From Actinomycetospora endophytica (GTDB lineage Bacteria > Actinomycetota > Actinomycetes > Mycobacteriales > Pseudonocardiaceae), in NCBI RefSeq assembly GCF_021026375.1, contig NZ_JAJNDB010000005.1, forward strand, positions 515,055-579,054: a DNA stretch of 64,000 bases. Reading direction: 5' to 3'. Every line of letters starts with the position of its first letter. Position 1 is the first letter of the stretch. The position numbers and the translations under genes were made by a program. Below the pieces are notes generated by a model. The model had not been told where the DNA came from and made no database searches. It was given only the letters and a program-made list of their open reading frames with translations. Below, in pieces: positions 38,335 to 47,362 of the stretch.

Positions 38335-39327
38335 TCAGTGCACCGCGACCTCGTGGGTGGGCTGGGCCTCGTGCGCGGCCAGGGCGTCGTCGACGTGGGT
38401 CTCCGGCGCGGCGTCGTGGGCGAAGAGCGGCCCGGCGTCGTTGCTGCCGGCGTCCGCGTCACTGGCGCCGGTCGAGGTGGCGTCGTGGGTGGAGTTGTCG
38501 GTGTTGCCGCTGTGGCTGGTGTCGGTCGCCGTCGCGGTGTGGGTGGAGTTGTCCGACTGGTCGTGGGTGGGGGTGACCGCCGCGGTGCCGGAGCCCGAGG
38601 CCGAGTCGCCCGAGCCGAACGAGGTGGCCGCGGAGTCCTGCTCGGTGCCGGTGGCCGGGTCGGTCAGCGAGACCGCGCCGCCGTGGGAGGCGCCGACCGA
38701 GCCGCCGACGCTGGTGGCGTCGCCCGCCCCGAAGGACGCGGTGCCGTCGTGGTTGACCTGGTTGGCGTCGCCGGCCACCGACCCGGTGCCGGTCGCGACC
38801 GGGGCGGCCAGGTTCCCGCCGACGGCCACGGCGCCGTCGCCCGAGGCGACCTGCGGGTGGGTGTCGACGGTGGTCGTGACGTCGCCGTTCGCGATGATGT
38901 GCTGGTCGAGCGCGGTCGTGAACGTCGTGTCGTGCGAGTCGAACGAGTAGTTGTTCGTGGTCCAGTTCAGGTGCGAGATCACCTTGTCGACCTCCGGCCC
39001 GTGGTGCGCCGGGACCGGGGCGGGGCTCCAGTGGTGGGCCGGCTCGTGGTGCCCGCCGTGGTTCCAGTGGTGCCCGGGGTCGGAGACGACCGCGGCGGTG
39101 GACGCGGTGCCGGCGCGCACGTCGTCGTCGTACCGGGCGGCGACGGCGGCCGGGGCGTGGTCCATGACCAGCGGCAGCGCGTCGCGGACGTCGGCGAAGC
39201 AGAGGTTGTCGAGGCCGGCCGAGGCGAGGGTGCCGTGCGGGTCGGCGGCGAAGGCGGCCTGGGCGTTCGGGTCGCGCAGCAGGTCGAGCAGGAACTGCAG
39301 GATCGTCTTGGCCTCGGTGACGGGCAT
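38335..39327 (-). CDS. iniB: IniB N-terminal domain-containing protein
   Basis: 330-residue protein starting MPVTEAKTILQFLLDLLRDPN, followed by AAFAADPHGTLASAGLDNLCFADV, the IniB N-terminal domain. The remaining 230 residues are low-complexity, rich in Gly, Ser, Thr, His, Asp and Ala with VGGxLAAPVA-like repeats and many HDxT/THT units, comparable to the Gly-rich tail of mycobacterial IniB. No signal peptide is evident. The ATG is preceded by GAGGAG. It is the first gene of the iniBAC operon and divergent from the Hsp70-like gene. Function is unknown in any organism. Confidence 0.85.
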   Translation of the reverse strand: MPVTEAKTILQFLLDLLRDPNAQAAFAADPHGTLASAGLDNLCFADVRDALPLVMDHAPAAVAARYDDDVRAGTASTAAVVSDPGHHWNHGGHHEPAHHWSPAPVPAHHGPEVDKVISHLNWTTNNYSFDSHDTTFTTALDQHIIANGDVTTTVDTHPQVASGDGAVAVGGNLAAPVATGTGSVAGDANQVNHDGTASFGAGDATSVGGSVGASHGGAVSLTDPATGTEQDSAATSFGSGDSASGSGTAAVTPTHDQSDNSTHTATATDTSHSGNTDNSTHDATSTGASDADAGSNDAGPLFAHDAAPETHVDDALAAHEAQPTHEVAVH

Positions 39328-39621
39328 CGTGGTGGCTCCTCGGTGAGCAATTCTTCGGCTCTCCGGAGCAGGTGGCTCCGGCGTTGGGATGAACGCTAAG
39401 GACGCCGACCGGCGCTGCCATCGGTGTTCTCCCCGCGACCACGCCCCCAGGGGGAGGGGGATCCGACCACCCCCGGATCGCCCCCTCACCCGACGCGAGC
39501 ATCGACACCCACTCGGGCGTTTCCCCTCAACCTTCTCATCGATTAATCCGAATGGCTCAGTATGTTGCACTTGACTGGGGAACAGTGATGTGCGGCCAGG
39601 AGGGTGATCGGGGGGAGCACG
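39328..39621. promoter_or_regulatory. Divergent control region between iniB and the Hsp70-like gene
   Basis: No gene was seen. It must hold promoters in both directions. An AT-rich patch (TTCTCATCGATTAATCCG, about 39534-39551) and TTGACT-like/GGGGAAC sequence at 39570-39582 lie toward the Hsp70 side; a run of C/G tracts (CCCCCAGGGGGAGGGGG, about 39446-39462) lies in the middle. Candidate targets for the LuxR protein of the locus, but no defined operator could be assigned. Confidence 0.4.
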
Positions 39622-41685
39622 GTGGGTTACGACCTCGGGGTCGATCTGGGTGGCACGACCGTCGTCGCGGCGGTCCTGCGCGAGGGGGCACGGCAGGCCG
39701 AGGCGGTACCGCTGGGGTTCGACGGGGCCGCGGCCCTGCCCGCGACCGCACACCGGGGTAGCGACGGCGCGGTCCGCACCGGCGAGGAGGCCGAACGACG
39801 CGCCGCGGCCGAGCCCGACCGGGTCGTCCGCGACGTCACCTCCCGCCTCGGCGACGAGGTCCCGCACGTCGTCGGGGGCGAACCCTGGCGGCCCGACGAC
39901 GTGGCCGCCGAGATCGTCCTCGCCGCCGTCCGCCGCGTCGCCGCGCAGGAGGGCGGGGCCGCGCGGGCGCTGGCCGTCACGCACCCGGCCGGCTGGGGCC
40001 CGCACCGCGAGCGGACGCTGCGCCGCGCCCTGATCCGGGTCGGCCTGGGCCACGCGACGCTGATCTCCGAGTCGCGCGCCGCGGCCCTCGGGGGCGCCCG
40101 CGGTCCGGTCGCCGGGGTCTACGACCTGGGCGGACGCAGCTTCCGGGCCGCCGTCGTGCGCCTCGGCCCGGCGGGCAGGGACGTCCTCGCCGACTCCGGC
40201 GCCCCGGACCGCGCGGGCGGCATCGACATCGACGCCGCGGTGCTCGCGCTGGTCCGCGAGCAGCTCGGGGGCGATCTCGAGGCCGCGATCGAGGGACTTC
40301 CCGACGACGAGGCCCGGGTCGGCCTGGGCACCCTGCGCACGGCCGCCCACGACGCGAAGGAGCTGCTCTCCGCGGACACCGAGGCCCGGATCGAGGTGGC
40401 GCTCGGGTCGCTGCACACGACGGTGCGGATCACCCGCTCCGACCTCGAGGGCCGGATCACGCCGCTGGTCGCCGCGACGGTCGAGTCGTTCGCCGGCACC
40501 GTCGACGCGGCCGGGGTGCCGCTGGACGACGTCGTGCTCGTCGGCGGGTCCTCCCGGATCCCGCTGGTCGCGCGGCTGCTCGCCGAGGAGCTGGGACGCC
40601 CGGTGCATCCGGGGGTCGACCCGGTGACGGTGGTCGCGGAGGGCGCCGCGGTCGCGGCCGCCGAGCACGCGGCCACGCGGCATCGGGAGGCGATGGGTCC
40701 GGCGACGGGCGAGTTCGCGGCGGCCGGCGCGGGGTCGGTCGCGGCGGCCGGCGCGGCCGTCATGGCCGGCACCGCGGTGGGCACGTGCGCAGCTGGGGCG
40801 AGGCACCGGTCCCCCGAGACGACGGACGCGGCGGGTCACCCGGCGGATGCGGCGGCGGCGCGTGCGGGCGCCGCCGCCACTGCGACCGGGGCCTGGAGCA
40901 CCGACCTCGACGACAGCGCCGACTCCGCACCCGGCGCCCTCGGGACCGGCGCCTCCGGACGCTCGGCCACCGCGGTCCTCGAGCGCACGCGCCCGTCGAC
41001 CAGCGAGGTCCCGCGCCCGCCGGTGAACACCGCGCTCCCGCCGATCGGACCGAACGCCGAGCCGGGGCCGCTGCGCCGGTACCGGAGCTGGATCGTCGCG
41101 GGGTTCGCGGTGGTCGTGCTCGGCGCGGGCGCGGCGACCGTGCCGATCCCCGGCCTCACCGCGGCCCGCACCACGGAGACGCCGACGCCCGCCCCGACCC
41201 CCGTCCCGCCCTCCGCGACCCCCACGCCCGCGGCGACCCCCGCCCCACCCCCGCCCTCGTCGGCGCCACCGAGCACGACCGCGGCCGGCGGCTCGTCGTC
41301 GGGAAGCGCGGCAAGCGGTTCCTCCGGGGGCGGCTCCTCGAAGGGCAGCAGCGGCTCCTCGGAGAGCGGCTCCTCGGAGAGCGGTTCCTCGGCGACCCCG
41401 CGCTCGACTGCCTCGCGCCCGACCACGACCCGCCGCACCTCCCCGGCCGCCTTCGTCCCGACGACGGCGAGCCCCGGCAGCTCGGCGATCTCCGGCAGCT
41501 CCCCGAACACGGCCACCCCGGCATCACCGGCGTCACCGGACGCCCCGGTGTCCGACCCGCCGTCGTCGGCGACCGCCGCCCCGGCACCGGGCAGCGTCGC
41601 ACCCGCCGTCGTCGAGCCCTCGTCCGTCGAGCCCGCCATGGCCTCCGCCCCGACCGGCTCGTCGACGCCGGGAGCCGGCTCGTGA
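39622..41685 (+). CDS. Membrane-anchored Hsp70-like ATPase
   Basis: About 687 residues. The N-terminal 350 residues are an actin-like Hsp70 ATPase domain: DLGVDLGGTTVVAAV (phosphate 1), GVYDLGGRSFRAAVV (phosphate 2), VVLVGGSSRIPLVARLL (adenosine). No Hsp70 substrate-binding domain follows. Instead there is an Ala/Thr-rich linker, one transmembrane helix (WIVAGFAVVVLGAGAATVPI) and a 180-residue Pro/Ser/Thr/Gly-rich tail with SSESG repeats, predicted outside. GTG 39622 follows GGGGGGAG. Its stop overlaps the LuxR start. Divergent from iniBAC. Confidence 0.85.
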   Translation: MGYDLGVDLGGTTVVAAVLREGARQAEAVPLGFDGAAALPATAHRGSDGAVRTGEEAERRAAAEPDRVVRDVTSRLGDEVPHVVGGEPWRPDDVAAEIVLAAVRRVAAQEGGAARALAVTHPAGWGPHRERTLRRALIRVGLGHATLISESRAAALGGARGPVAGVYDLGGRSFRAAVVRLGPAGRDVLADSGAPDRAGGIDIDAAVLALVREQLGGDLEAAIEGLPDDEARVGLGTLRTAAHDAKELLSADTEARIEVALGSLHTTVRITRSDLEGRITPLVAATVESFAGTVDAAGVPLDDVVLVGGSSRIPLVARLLAEELGRPVHPGVDPVTVVAEGAAVAAAEHAATRHREAMGPATGEFAAAGAGSVAAAGAAVMAGTAVGTCAAGARHRSPETTDAAGHPADAAAARAGAAATATGAWSTDLDDSADSAPGALGTGASGRSATAVLERTRPSTSEVPRPPVNTALPPIGPNAEPGPLRRYRSWIVAGFAVVVLGAGAATVPIPGLTAARTTETPTPAPTPVPPSATPTPAATPAPPPPSSAPPSTTAAGGSSSGSAASGSSGGGSSKGSSGSSESGSSESGSSATPRSTASRPTTTRRTSPAAFVPTTASPGSSAISGSSPNTATPASPASPDAPVSDPPSSATAAPAPGSVAPAVVEPSSVEPAMASAPTGSSTPGAGS

Positions 41686-43217
41686 GCGCCCCGGAGCCCG
41701 ACCATCCGCGCACCGCCGACACCGCCGAGCGCGCCGCCGCCGACGGCGACCTCGACACCGCCCTGAGCTGCGCCGATGCCGCCCTGCAGGCCGACGACCC
41801 GGACGAACAGGTCCGGGGCGCGACCGTCCTCGCGGCCGTGCTGCCGCAGCGCGGACTGCTCGCCCGCGGCGCGGACGTGCACCGTTGGCTGATCGACCGG
41901 CAGGGCGTCGCGACGGCGGGCGCGACGGTCGCGCTGCTCGGCACCGGCGCCCTCGCCGAGGGCCGGCAGGCGGCCACGGCCCGGCGCGGACTGCCCGCCC
42001 TGCGCGACACCGCGGACACGCTGACCGCGCAGGGGCTGCTCGCGTCGGTCGACGGGTCGGCCGGCACCGCACTCTCGCTGCTGGTCCGCGCGACGACCGC
42101 GCTCGCCTCGTCCGTGGAGCGCTCCCCGATGGGCGACTCCCCCGCCGCGCTCGGCGCCCTGCTCGCGCTGCACCGCGGGGAGCCGGAGCTCGCCGACCCG
42201 CTGCTCGACCTCGCCGTCGACGCCGACCTCGGCGGACCCGCCCTGCGCCGCCGCCACCTGCTGCTGCGCGGGTGGGCGGCGCTGCTGCGCGACGACGAGG
42301 AGGCGGCCCGCAGCGCGCTGGCCGCCACCGCCGACCTCGCGCGCGCCGCCGAGCCGCGGGACGAGCTGACGGCGGTGGCACTCGAGGTCGCGCTCGCCCG
42401 CCGGGCCGGGGACACCCGGGGGCTGCTCGACCTGTGGTCGCGCGCGCGCCAGGCACTGCTGCGCCACCCGGTCGACCTGTACTGCCTCCTGCCGGTGGGC
42501 GAGCTGGCGATCGCGGCGGCCCGGCTCGGCGAGACCCGCTGGGTGGAGCCGCACCTCGCGGAGGCGACGACCTTGCTCGAGGCGCTCGGCGGCCCGGCGT
42601 CGTGGGGCACGTCCTGGCACTGGGCGGGCCTGCACGCGGCGATCACCGCGCACGACCTCACCGCCGCGGGCACGCACGCCGCCGCGCTCGAGGCCGCCGT
42701 CGCCGCCAACGACCGCGCCGCCGCCCCGGCCCGCGCGGCCCGCGTCTGGCTGGCGGTGCTCGAGGGGGTGGTCGACGCCGAGGAGGTCGCGCGGGCCGCG
42801 GCGGGGCTGCGCGCGGTCGGGCTCGGGTGGGACGGCACGCGCCTCGCCGGCGAGGCCGCCATCCGCACCACCGACCGCGCCGACTCCGCCGCGCTGCTCG
42901 CCTGTGCGCGGACGCTGCAGGCGGGGCGGGCGCCGGTCGCGCCGGCTCCGGTCCAGGCTCCCGACGCCGAGGCCTCCCGGGCCGCCGCGAGCGTCCACGC
43001 CCGGCGAGCGGGGGCGGCGGCGCTGACCGAGCGGGAGCGCGACATCGCCGCGCTGGTCCTCGAGGGCCTGACCTACCGCGAGATCGCGACCCGGCTGTTC
43101 CTCTCCGCGAAGACGGTCGAGCACCACGTGTCCCGGATCCGTCGCCGGCTCGGGTCGGAGAGCCGGGCGGAGCTGTTCAGCGAGTTGCGCGTGCTCGTCG
43201 GTGCCTCCGGCCTGTGA
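41682..43217 (+). CDS. LuxR family transcriptional regulator (large, TPR-like sensor)
   Basis: 511 residues. The C-terminal 65 form a GerE/LuxR helix-turn-helix: LTERERDIAALVLEGLTYRE and LSAKTVEHHVSRIRRRLGS. The N-terminal 440 residues are Ala/Leu/Arg-rich helical repeats resembling TPR/MalT-like sensor domains without an obvious P-loop. GTG 41682 overlaps the Hsp70 stop, so the ATPase and regulator are made together, next to iniBAC. Mycobacterial iniBAC is controlled by the LuxR-type IniR, so this may be a functional counterpart. Its last codons and TGA lie inside a palindromic element. Confidence 0.87.
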   Translation: MSAPEPDHPRTADTAERAAADGDLDTALSCADAALQADDPDEQVRGATVLAAVLPQRGLLARGADVHRWLIDRQGVATAGATVALLGTGALAEGRQAATARRGLPALRDTADTLTAQGLLASVDGSAGTALSLLVRATTALASSVERSPMGDSPAALGALLALHRGEPELADPLLDLAVDADLGGPALRRRHLLLRGWAALLRDDEEAARSALAATADLARAAEPRDELTAVALEVALARRAGDTRGLLDLWSRARQALLRHPVDLYCLLPVGELAIAAARLGETRWVEPHLAEATTLLEALGGPASWGTSWHWAGLHAAITAHDLTAAGTHAAALEAAVAANDRAAAPARAARVWLAVLEGVVDAEEVARAAAGLRAVGLGWDGTRLAGEAAIRTTDRADSAALLACARTLQAGRAPVAPAPVQAPDAEASRAAASVHARRAGAAALTERERDIAALVLEGLTYREIATRLFLSAKTVEHHVSRIRRRLGSESRAELFSELRVLVGASGL

Positions 43218-43268
43218 GCACACATTGATGCTCTGGCATCAATGAGTGCTCACCTGCCGTCAGGCACC
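43200..43268. repeat. Palindromic element, family A, copy 3
   Basis: Core arms GTGAGCACACATTGATGC (43214-43231) and GCATCAATGAGTGCTCAC (43236-43253) around TCTG, one mismatch. Left flank GCC-TCC-GGC (43203-43211), right flank TGCC-GTCA-GGCA (43255-43266), ends GGTGCC / GGCACC. The luxR TGA (43215-43217) and the minus-strand TCA stop (43260-43262) are both inside. Confidence 0.85.
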
Positions 43269-44768
43269 CAGTCGGACCGCCGTGATCCCGTGGCTGGTCG
43301 GGAGGAACAGGGCGTTCCCGCTGTAGGCCGGGGTGGCGAAGCGGGTGGAGTCCCCGACGGAGATCGTGGCCCGCTGCGCCCCCGTGGCCGCGTCGAGCCC
43401 GATGAGGGCGCCGTCCTGCTGCAGCGACCACACCGTCGTCCCGACGATCAACGGCGAGCCCTGCACCTGCGACGGCGCCTGCCAGCCCTTGGTGATCCGC
43501 CCGTCGGTCCCCGCCCGCACCTGGAGCAGCCCGGACGAGCACGGCAGGTAGGCGACCGACCCGCCGCCCTGCACCGGCGCGGCCGCCCCGCCGCCGTAGG
43601 CCTCACAGCCGTCGAGCTGGCTCTTCTGCCCGCCGACCCCGCCCATCGCGGTGAGGTCGACGAGGAACACCCCGCCGCCCTTGCCCGCGGCGATCACGTA
43701 GTGCGTGCCCGGCAGCAGCACCGGGCCCATCGAGCCGAGGTCGGCGTCGGTCGAGTTCTCCTCGGCCCACTGCTGCGGCGCGAACCCGTCGACGAGCGCC
43801 AGCGCCGGGTTCAGGCGCAGCACCGAGTCGCTGTGGTCCCAGTCCCCGGAGGTGGCCTCGCCGTTCCCCGTCGTGACGATGAGGTCCCCGTTGGGCAGGG
43901 CCGCCGGACCGGACGCGGCCCAGATGCCGCCTTCGCGCGGGGTCGGGACGACGAAGGTCTTCGCCGCGCCGGTGCCCGTCGTCGGGAGCCCGACGATGCT
44001 GCCGCGGTACTGGCCGCAGTCGCCGTAGTTCCCGCCGTAGGGGACGTAGACGGTGCCGCCGGACACCAGCAGCGCGCCGCGCTGCAGGTGGGTGGCCGGG
44101 TCGACGCCGGGGACGTCGACGTCCCGCTTGCTCCGGACCCCGCCGTTCGTCGGATCGATGCCGTAGAGCTGGTGGTGCACGCCGGCCTCGGTGGTCGCGA
44201 CGAAGACCTGCCCGGTCGCGGGGTCGAGCGCGGGTGACCCCGTGATGCCGATCGGGTCGATGTTGCCGCAGGGCAGGGCCGAGCCGGGCACCGGATCGGA
44301 GAGATGGGTCCGCCACCGGACCGCTCCGGTGACCGCGTCGAGCCCGTACACCGAGCCGCCCTCGGTCGCGGCCACCACCTCACCCGCGACGACGACCGGG
44401 CTGCCGTAGACCTTGCCGTCGAGCGGGGTCTGCCAGGCCAGCGCGGGGTTGGCGGGGTCGGGTCCGGCGGCGACGTAGCCGGTGCGGGTGGCGTCGCCGT
44501 GGTACGTCGGCCAGTCCGCGCCCGCCCGCACTCCCCCGGACGGCGGGGGCGGCGGCGCGGCGGCCCCGGCCACCGGCGGCAGCACCAGACCGGCGCCGGA
44601 CGCGGGCACCGACGGCGCCGGGTAGGGCGCGACGGTGGCGGGGGCGGGTGGCGGAGGTCCGGAGGAGGTGTCGTCGGAACCGGACGAACATCCCGCCAGG
44701 ACGACGATCCCGACGACGAGCAGCGCGACCCCCGCCGCCCCTCGGTGCCCCCACCCGAATGTGCTCAC
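43260..44768 (-). CDS. PQQ-like beta-propeller lipoprotein
   Basis: About 502 residues. GTG 44768 (GTG 44771 also open) begins a lipoprotein signal, GVALLVVGIVVLAGC with lipobox LAGC. A Pro/Ala-rich linker leads to a seven- or eight-bladed PQQ-type propeller, with blade motifs such as WPTYHGDATRTGYV, VYGLDAVTGAVRWRTHL, LYGIDPTNGGV and LIGLDAATGAQRATI. No catalytic quinoprotein residues are obvious, so it may be a scaffold or binding protein on the outer face of the membrane. The final codons (LGA, stop) lie in the palindromic element. Confidence 0.85.
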   Translation of the reverse strand: MSTFGWGHRGAAGVALLVVGIVVLAGCSSGSDDTSSGPPPPAPATVAPYPAPSVPASGAGLVLPPVAGAAAPPPPPSGGVRAGADWPTYHGDATRTGYVAAGPDPANPALAWQTPLDGKVYGSPVVVAGEVVAATEGGSVYGLDAVTGAVRWRTHLSDPVPGSALPCGNIDPIGITGSPALDPATGQVFVATTEAGVHHQLYGIDPTNGGVRSKRDVDVPGVDPATHLQRGALLVSGGTVYVPYGGNYGDCGQYRGSIVGLPTTGTGAAKTFVVPTPREGGIWAASGPAALPNGDLIVTTGNGEATSGDWDHSDSVLRLNPALALVDGFAPQQWAEENSTDADLGSMGPVLLPGTHYVIAAGKGGGVFLVDLTAMGGVGGQKSQLDGCEAYGGGAAAPVQGGGSVAYLPCSSGLLQVRAGTDGRITKGWQAPSQVQGSPLIVGTTVWSLQQDGALIGLDAATGAQRATISVGDSTRFATPAYSGNALFLPTSHGITAVRLGA

Positions 44769-44801
44769 CACGAGGATGTTGCTCCGGTGGTCAAGAGGGG
44801 G

Positions 44802-44875
44802 GGTGCGCTGCGCGCCTGTGAGCAGAAATTGAGGCTCTGGCGTCAATTTGTGCTCACAAGCGCGGAGCGCACCTA
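44802..44875. repeat. Palindromic element, family A, copy 4
   Basis: Core arms GTGAGCAGAAATTGAGGC (44818-44835) and GCGTCAATTTGTGCTCAC (44840-44857) with TCTG loop and two mismatches, the most diverged core. Left flank GCGC-TGC-GCGC (44805-44815), right flank GCGC-GGA-GCGC (44860-44870). The closing CTA is the stop of the molybdenum-enzyme gene. It lies between two minus-strand genes. Confidence 0.83.
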
Positions 44876-47251
44876 GATGTCCACCGACGCCGCTTCCGGA
44901 TCCACGGCGGTCCCCCGCACCGGCAGCGTCGCGAAGAACGACGGCGGCTCGCGCCACGGATCCGCGACCACCCCGGCCTCGGCGTCACGGACCGCCCGCC
45001 ACACCCGCTCCGGGGTCAGCGGCATGTCGAGGTGCCGGACGCCGAGCGGGCGCAGGGCGTCGACGACGGCGTTCTGCACCGCCGGCGTCGACCCGACCGT
45101 CGCGGCCTCGCCGATGCCCTTGGCGCCGAGCGGGTTGTACGGGGTCGGGGTCTCGGTGCTCGCGGCCTCGTACGTCGGGACCTCGACGGCCGTCGGGAGC
45201 AGGTAGGCGGCGAAGGAGCCGGTCGTCGGGTTGCCGTCCTCGTCGTACGAGAAGCCTTCCCACAGCGCCTGCGAGATGCCCTGCGCGAGCCCGCCGTGCT
45301 GCTGCCCGGCGACGAGCGTCGGATTGAGCACGCGTCCGCAGTCGTCGACCGCGACGTGGCGCACCGGCACGACCCGCCCGGTGTCGAGGTCCACCTCGAC
45401 CACCGAGACGTGGGCGCCGAACGGGTACGTCGCGCCCGGCTGCGACTCGTCGCGGGCCTCGGCGAGCGGCACCCCCTGCTCGTGCGCGGCCGCCGCGACC
45501 TCGCGCCACGTCAGCTCCCGCCCCGGCACGCCGGCGATCCCGAGCCCACCCGAGTCGGTCACGACGACGTCGTCGGGCGCCGCCTCGAAGACGCTCGCGA
45601 CCACCTCCCGGGCCCGCTCCAGCACCGCGTCGGCCGCGACCAGCACGCTCGACCCGGCCAGCTGCAGCGACCGCGACCCGCCCGTCCCGCCGCCGTGCGG
45701 TACGACCGCGGTGTCCGACTGCACGAACCGCACCCGCTCCATCGGGATGCCGAGCCGGTCCGCGACGATCATCGCGAACGACGTCGCGTGCCCCTGCCCG
45801 TGGGCCGAGGTCCCGACGGCGACCGTGGCCCCGCCGTCGTCGACCGTCACCTTCCCGTACTCCTGCGCCGCGCCCCCGGCGGTGACCTCGACGTAGACCG
45901 CGAGTCCGATGCCGAGCACCACCCGTTCGTTGCGTTCCCGACGACGAGCCTGCTCGGCCCGCAGGTCGTCGTACCCGGCGAGCTCGAGCGCCTTGTCCAG
46001 GGCCTTGGCGTAGTCGCCGGAGTCGTAGAGCGAGCCGGTCGCCGTCGTCAACGGGAAGTCCTCCGGCGCGAGGAAGTTCCGCCGGCGCAGTTCCGCGGGA
46101 TCGATCGTCAGCTCGTCGGCAGCGAGGTCCATCAGCCGCTCGAGCATCGCCGCCGCCTCGGGCCGGCCCGCGCCGCGGAAGGCGCCCATCGGCGTCGTCG
46201 TCGTGAGGACTGCGGCGGCGTCGTAGGCGATGGTCGGGATGCGGTAGACGCCCTGGGCCATGTTCCGGGTCGGGCCGAGGGCCAGCGCGCCGCCGAACCC
46301 GGCGTACGCCCCCGCGTCGCCGACCACCCGCGCCCGGAGACCGACGATCGTCCCGTCGCGGCGCAGCCCGAGCTCGCCGTACTGCACCTGCCCGCGCCCG
46401 TGCGGCATCGCCGTGAGGTTCTCGCTCCGGGTCTCGGTCCAGGTGACGACCCGGCCCAGCCGGCGCGCGGTCTCGATGACGACCGCGTGCTCCGGCGCCA
46501 GCCCCGCCTTCCCGCCGAACCCGCCGCCGACGTGCGGGGCGACCACGCGGACCCGCTCGAGCTCCCAGCCCCACTGCGCCGCAACCTGGGCGCGCAGGCC
46601 GTGCGGCATCTGGGTGGAGACGTGGACGGTCATGTCGTGGGCCTCGTCGGGCGCGCCGGGGGTGGCCGTCACCGCGTTGCCCTCCATGGGCGCGACGGCG
46701 AGGCGCTGGTTCACCATCCGGGCCCGGACGACCACGTCGGCGCCGTCGAGCGGGCGGACGTCGTCGGGGTCGCGGACGCCGCTCGCGAGGTTCGAGCCGA
46801 GCTCTTCGAACTGCAGCGGGGCGTCGGCGTCGAGCGCGGCCTCCGGGTCGACGACGGGCGGGAGCGGGTCGTAGTCGACCTCGACGAGCTCGGCCGCGTC
46901 GACGGCGTCGGCGCGGGTGGTCGCGACGACGGCCGCGACCATGTCACCGACGAAGCGCACCTTCCCCCGTGCGAGCAGCGGCCGCGCGCAGGCGTCGTTG
47001 AGGACCATGGCGGGGCGGTGATCGGGGACGTCGGCGAGGTCGGTCGCCGTCAGGACCGCGACGACGCCGGGCGCCGCGCGGGCCTTCGCGACGTCGACGT
47101 TCTCGACCAGCGCGTGCGCGAGCGGGGAGCGGACGAAGACGAGATGCAGGGCGCCGGCCGGCACGATGTTGTCGACGTAGGTCGCTCGACCACGGATGAG
47201 CTCCGGGTCCTCGACGCGGCGGACGGCCGTTCCCAAGATCGATCCTGGCAC
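44873..47251 (-). CDS. Molybdopterin-binding large subunit, form-II CoxL-like (xanthine dehydrogenase family)
   Basis: 792 residues, the large catalytic subunit of a molybdenum hydroxylase. Recognised by GTAVRRVEDPELIRGRATYVDN, VRVVAPHVGGGFGGKAGLAPE, GAFRGAGRPEAAAMLERLMD, GQGHATSFAMIVADRLGI and GAKGIGEAATVGSTPAVQNA with the catalytic Glu. The AFRGAGR loop is form II, not the AYRCSFR of true CO dehydrogenase, so the substrate is unknown. FAD and 2Fe-2S subunits are absent on both sides. GTG 47251 is the only suitable start; an upstream open frame runs into the family B repeat. Confidence 0.87.
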   Translation of the reverse strand: MPGSILGTAVRRVEDPELIRGRATYVDNIVPAGALHLVFVRSPLAHALVENVDVAKARAAPGVVAVLTATDLADVPDHRPAMVLNDACARPLLARGKVRFVGDMVAAVVATTRADAVDAAELVEVDYDPLPPVVDPEAALDADAPLQFEELGSNLASGVRDPDDVRPLDGADVVVRARMVNQRLAVAPMEGNAVTATPGAPDEAHDMTVHVSTQMPHGLRAQVAAQWGWELERVRVVAPHVGGGFGGKAGLAPEHAVVIETARRLGRVVTWTETRSENLTAMPHGRGQVQYGELGLRRDGTIVGLRARVVGDAGAYAGFGGALALGPTRNMAQGVYRIPTIAYDAAAVLTTTTPMGAFRGAGRPEAAAMLERLMDLAADELTIDPAELRRRNFLAPEDFPLTTATGSLYDSGDYAKALDKALELAGYDDLRAEQARRRERNERVVLGIGLAVYVEVTAGGAAQEYGKVTVDDGGATVAVGTSAHGQGHATSFAMIVADRLGIPMERVRFVQSDTAVVPHGGGTGGSRSLQLAGSSVLVAADAVLERAREVVASVFEAAPDDVVVTDSGGLGIAGVPGRELTWREVAAAAHEQGVPLAEARDESQPGATYPFGAHVSVVEVDLDTGRVVPVRHVAVDDCGRVLNPTLVAGQQHGGLAQGISQALWEGFSYDEDGNPTTGSFAAYLLPTAVEVPTYEAASTETPTPYNPLGAKGIGEAATVGSTPAVQNAVVDALRPLGVRHLDMPLTPERVWRAVRDAEAGVVADPWREPPSFFATLPVRGTAVDPEAASVDI

Positions 47252-47294
47252 TCCGGGAACGTTAGGACTTCGAGCGCGCTCGAACGCAAGGTTC

Positions 47295-47360
47295 GGCCTC
47301 CGGCCTTGTGCGTGCGTTTCCGTGCCCCAGCACGGAAACGCACGCACATGCGCGGAGCGC
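47295..47360. repeat. Family B palindromic element, copy 2
   Basis: Core GTGCGTGCGTTTCCGTG (47308-47324), loop CCCCAG, CACGGAAACGCACGCAC (47331-47347), perfect 17-base arms identical to copy 1. Flanks GGCC-TCC-GGCC (47295-47305) and GCGC-GGA-GCGC (47350-47360). It lies between the YihY stop and the CoxL-like start, both on the minus strand. Confidence 0.85.
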
Positions 47361-47362
47361 GA

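Noticed and set aside
44873..47251. True aerobic CO dehydrogenase large subunit
   Set aside because: The active-site loop is AFRGAGR (form II), not AYRCSFR, and coxM/coxS are missing.
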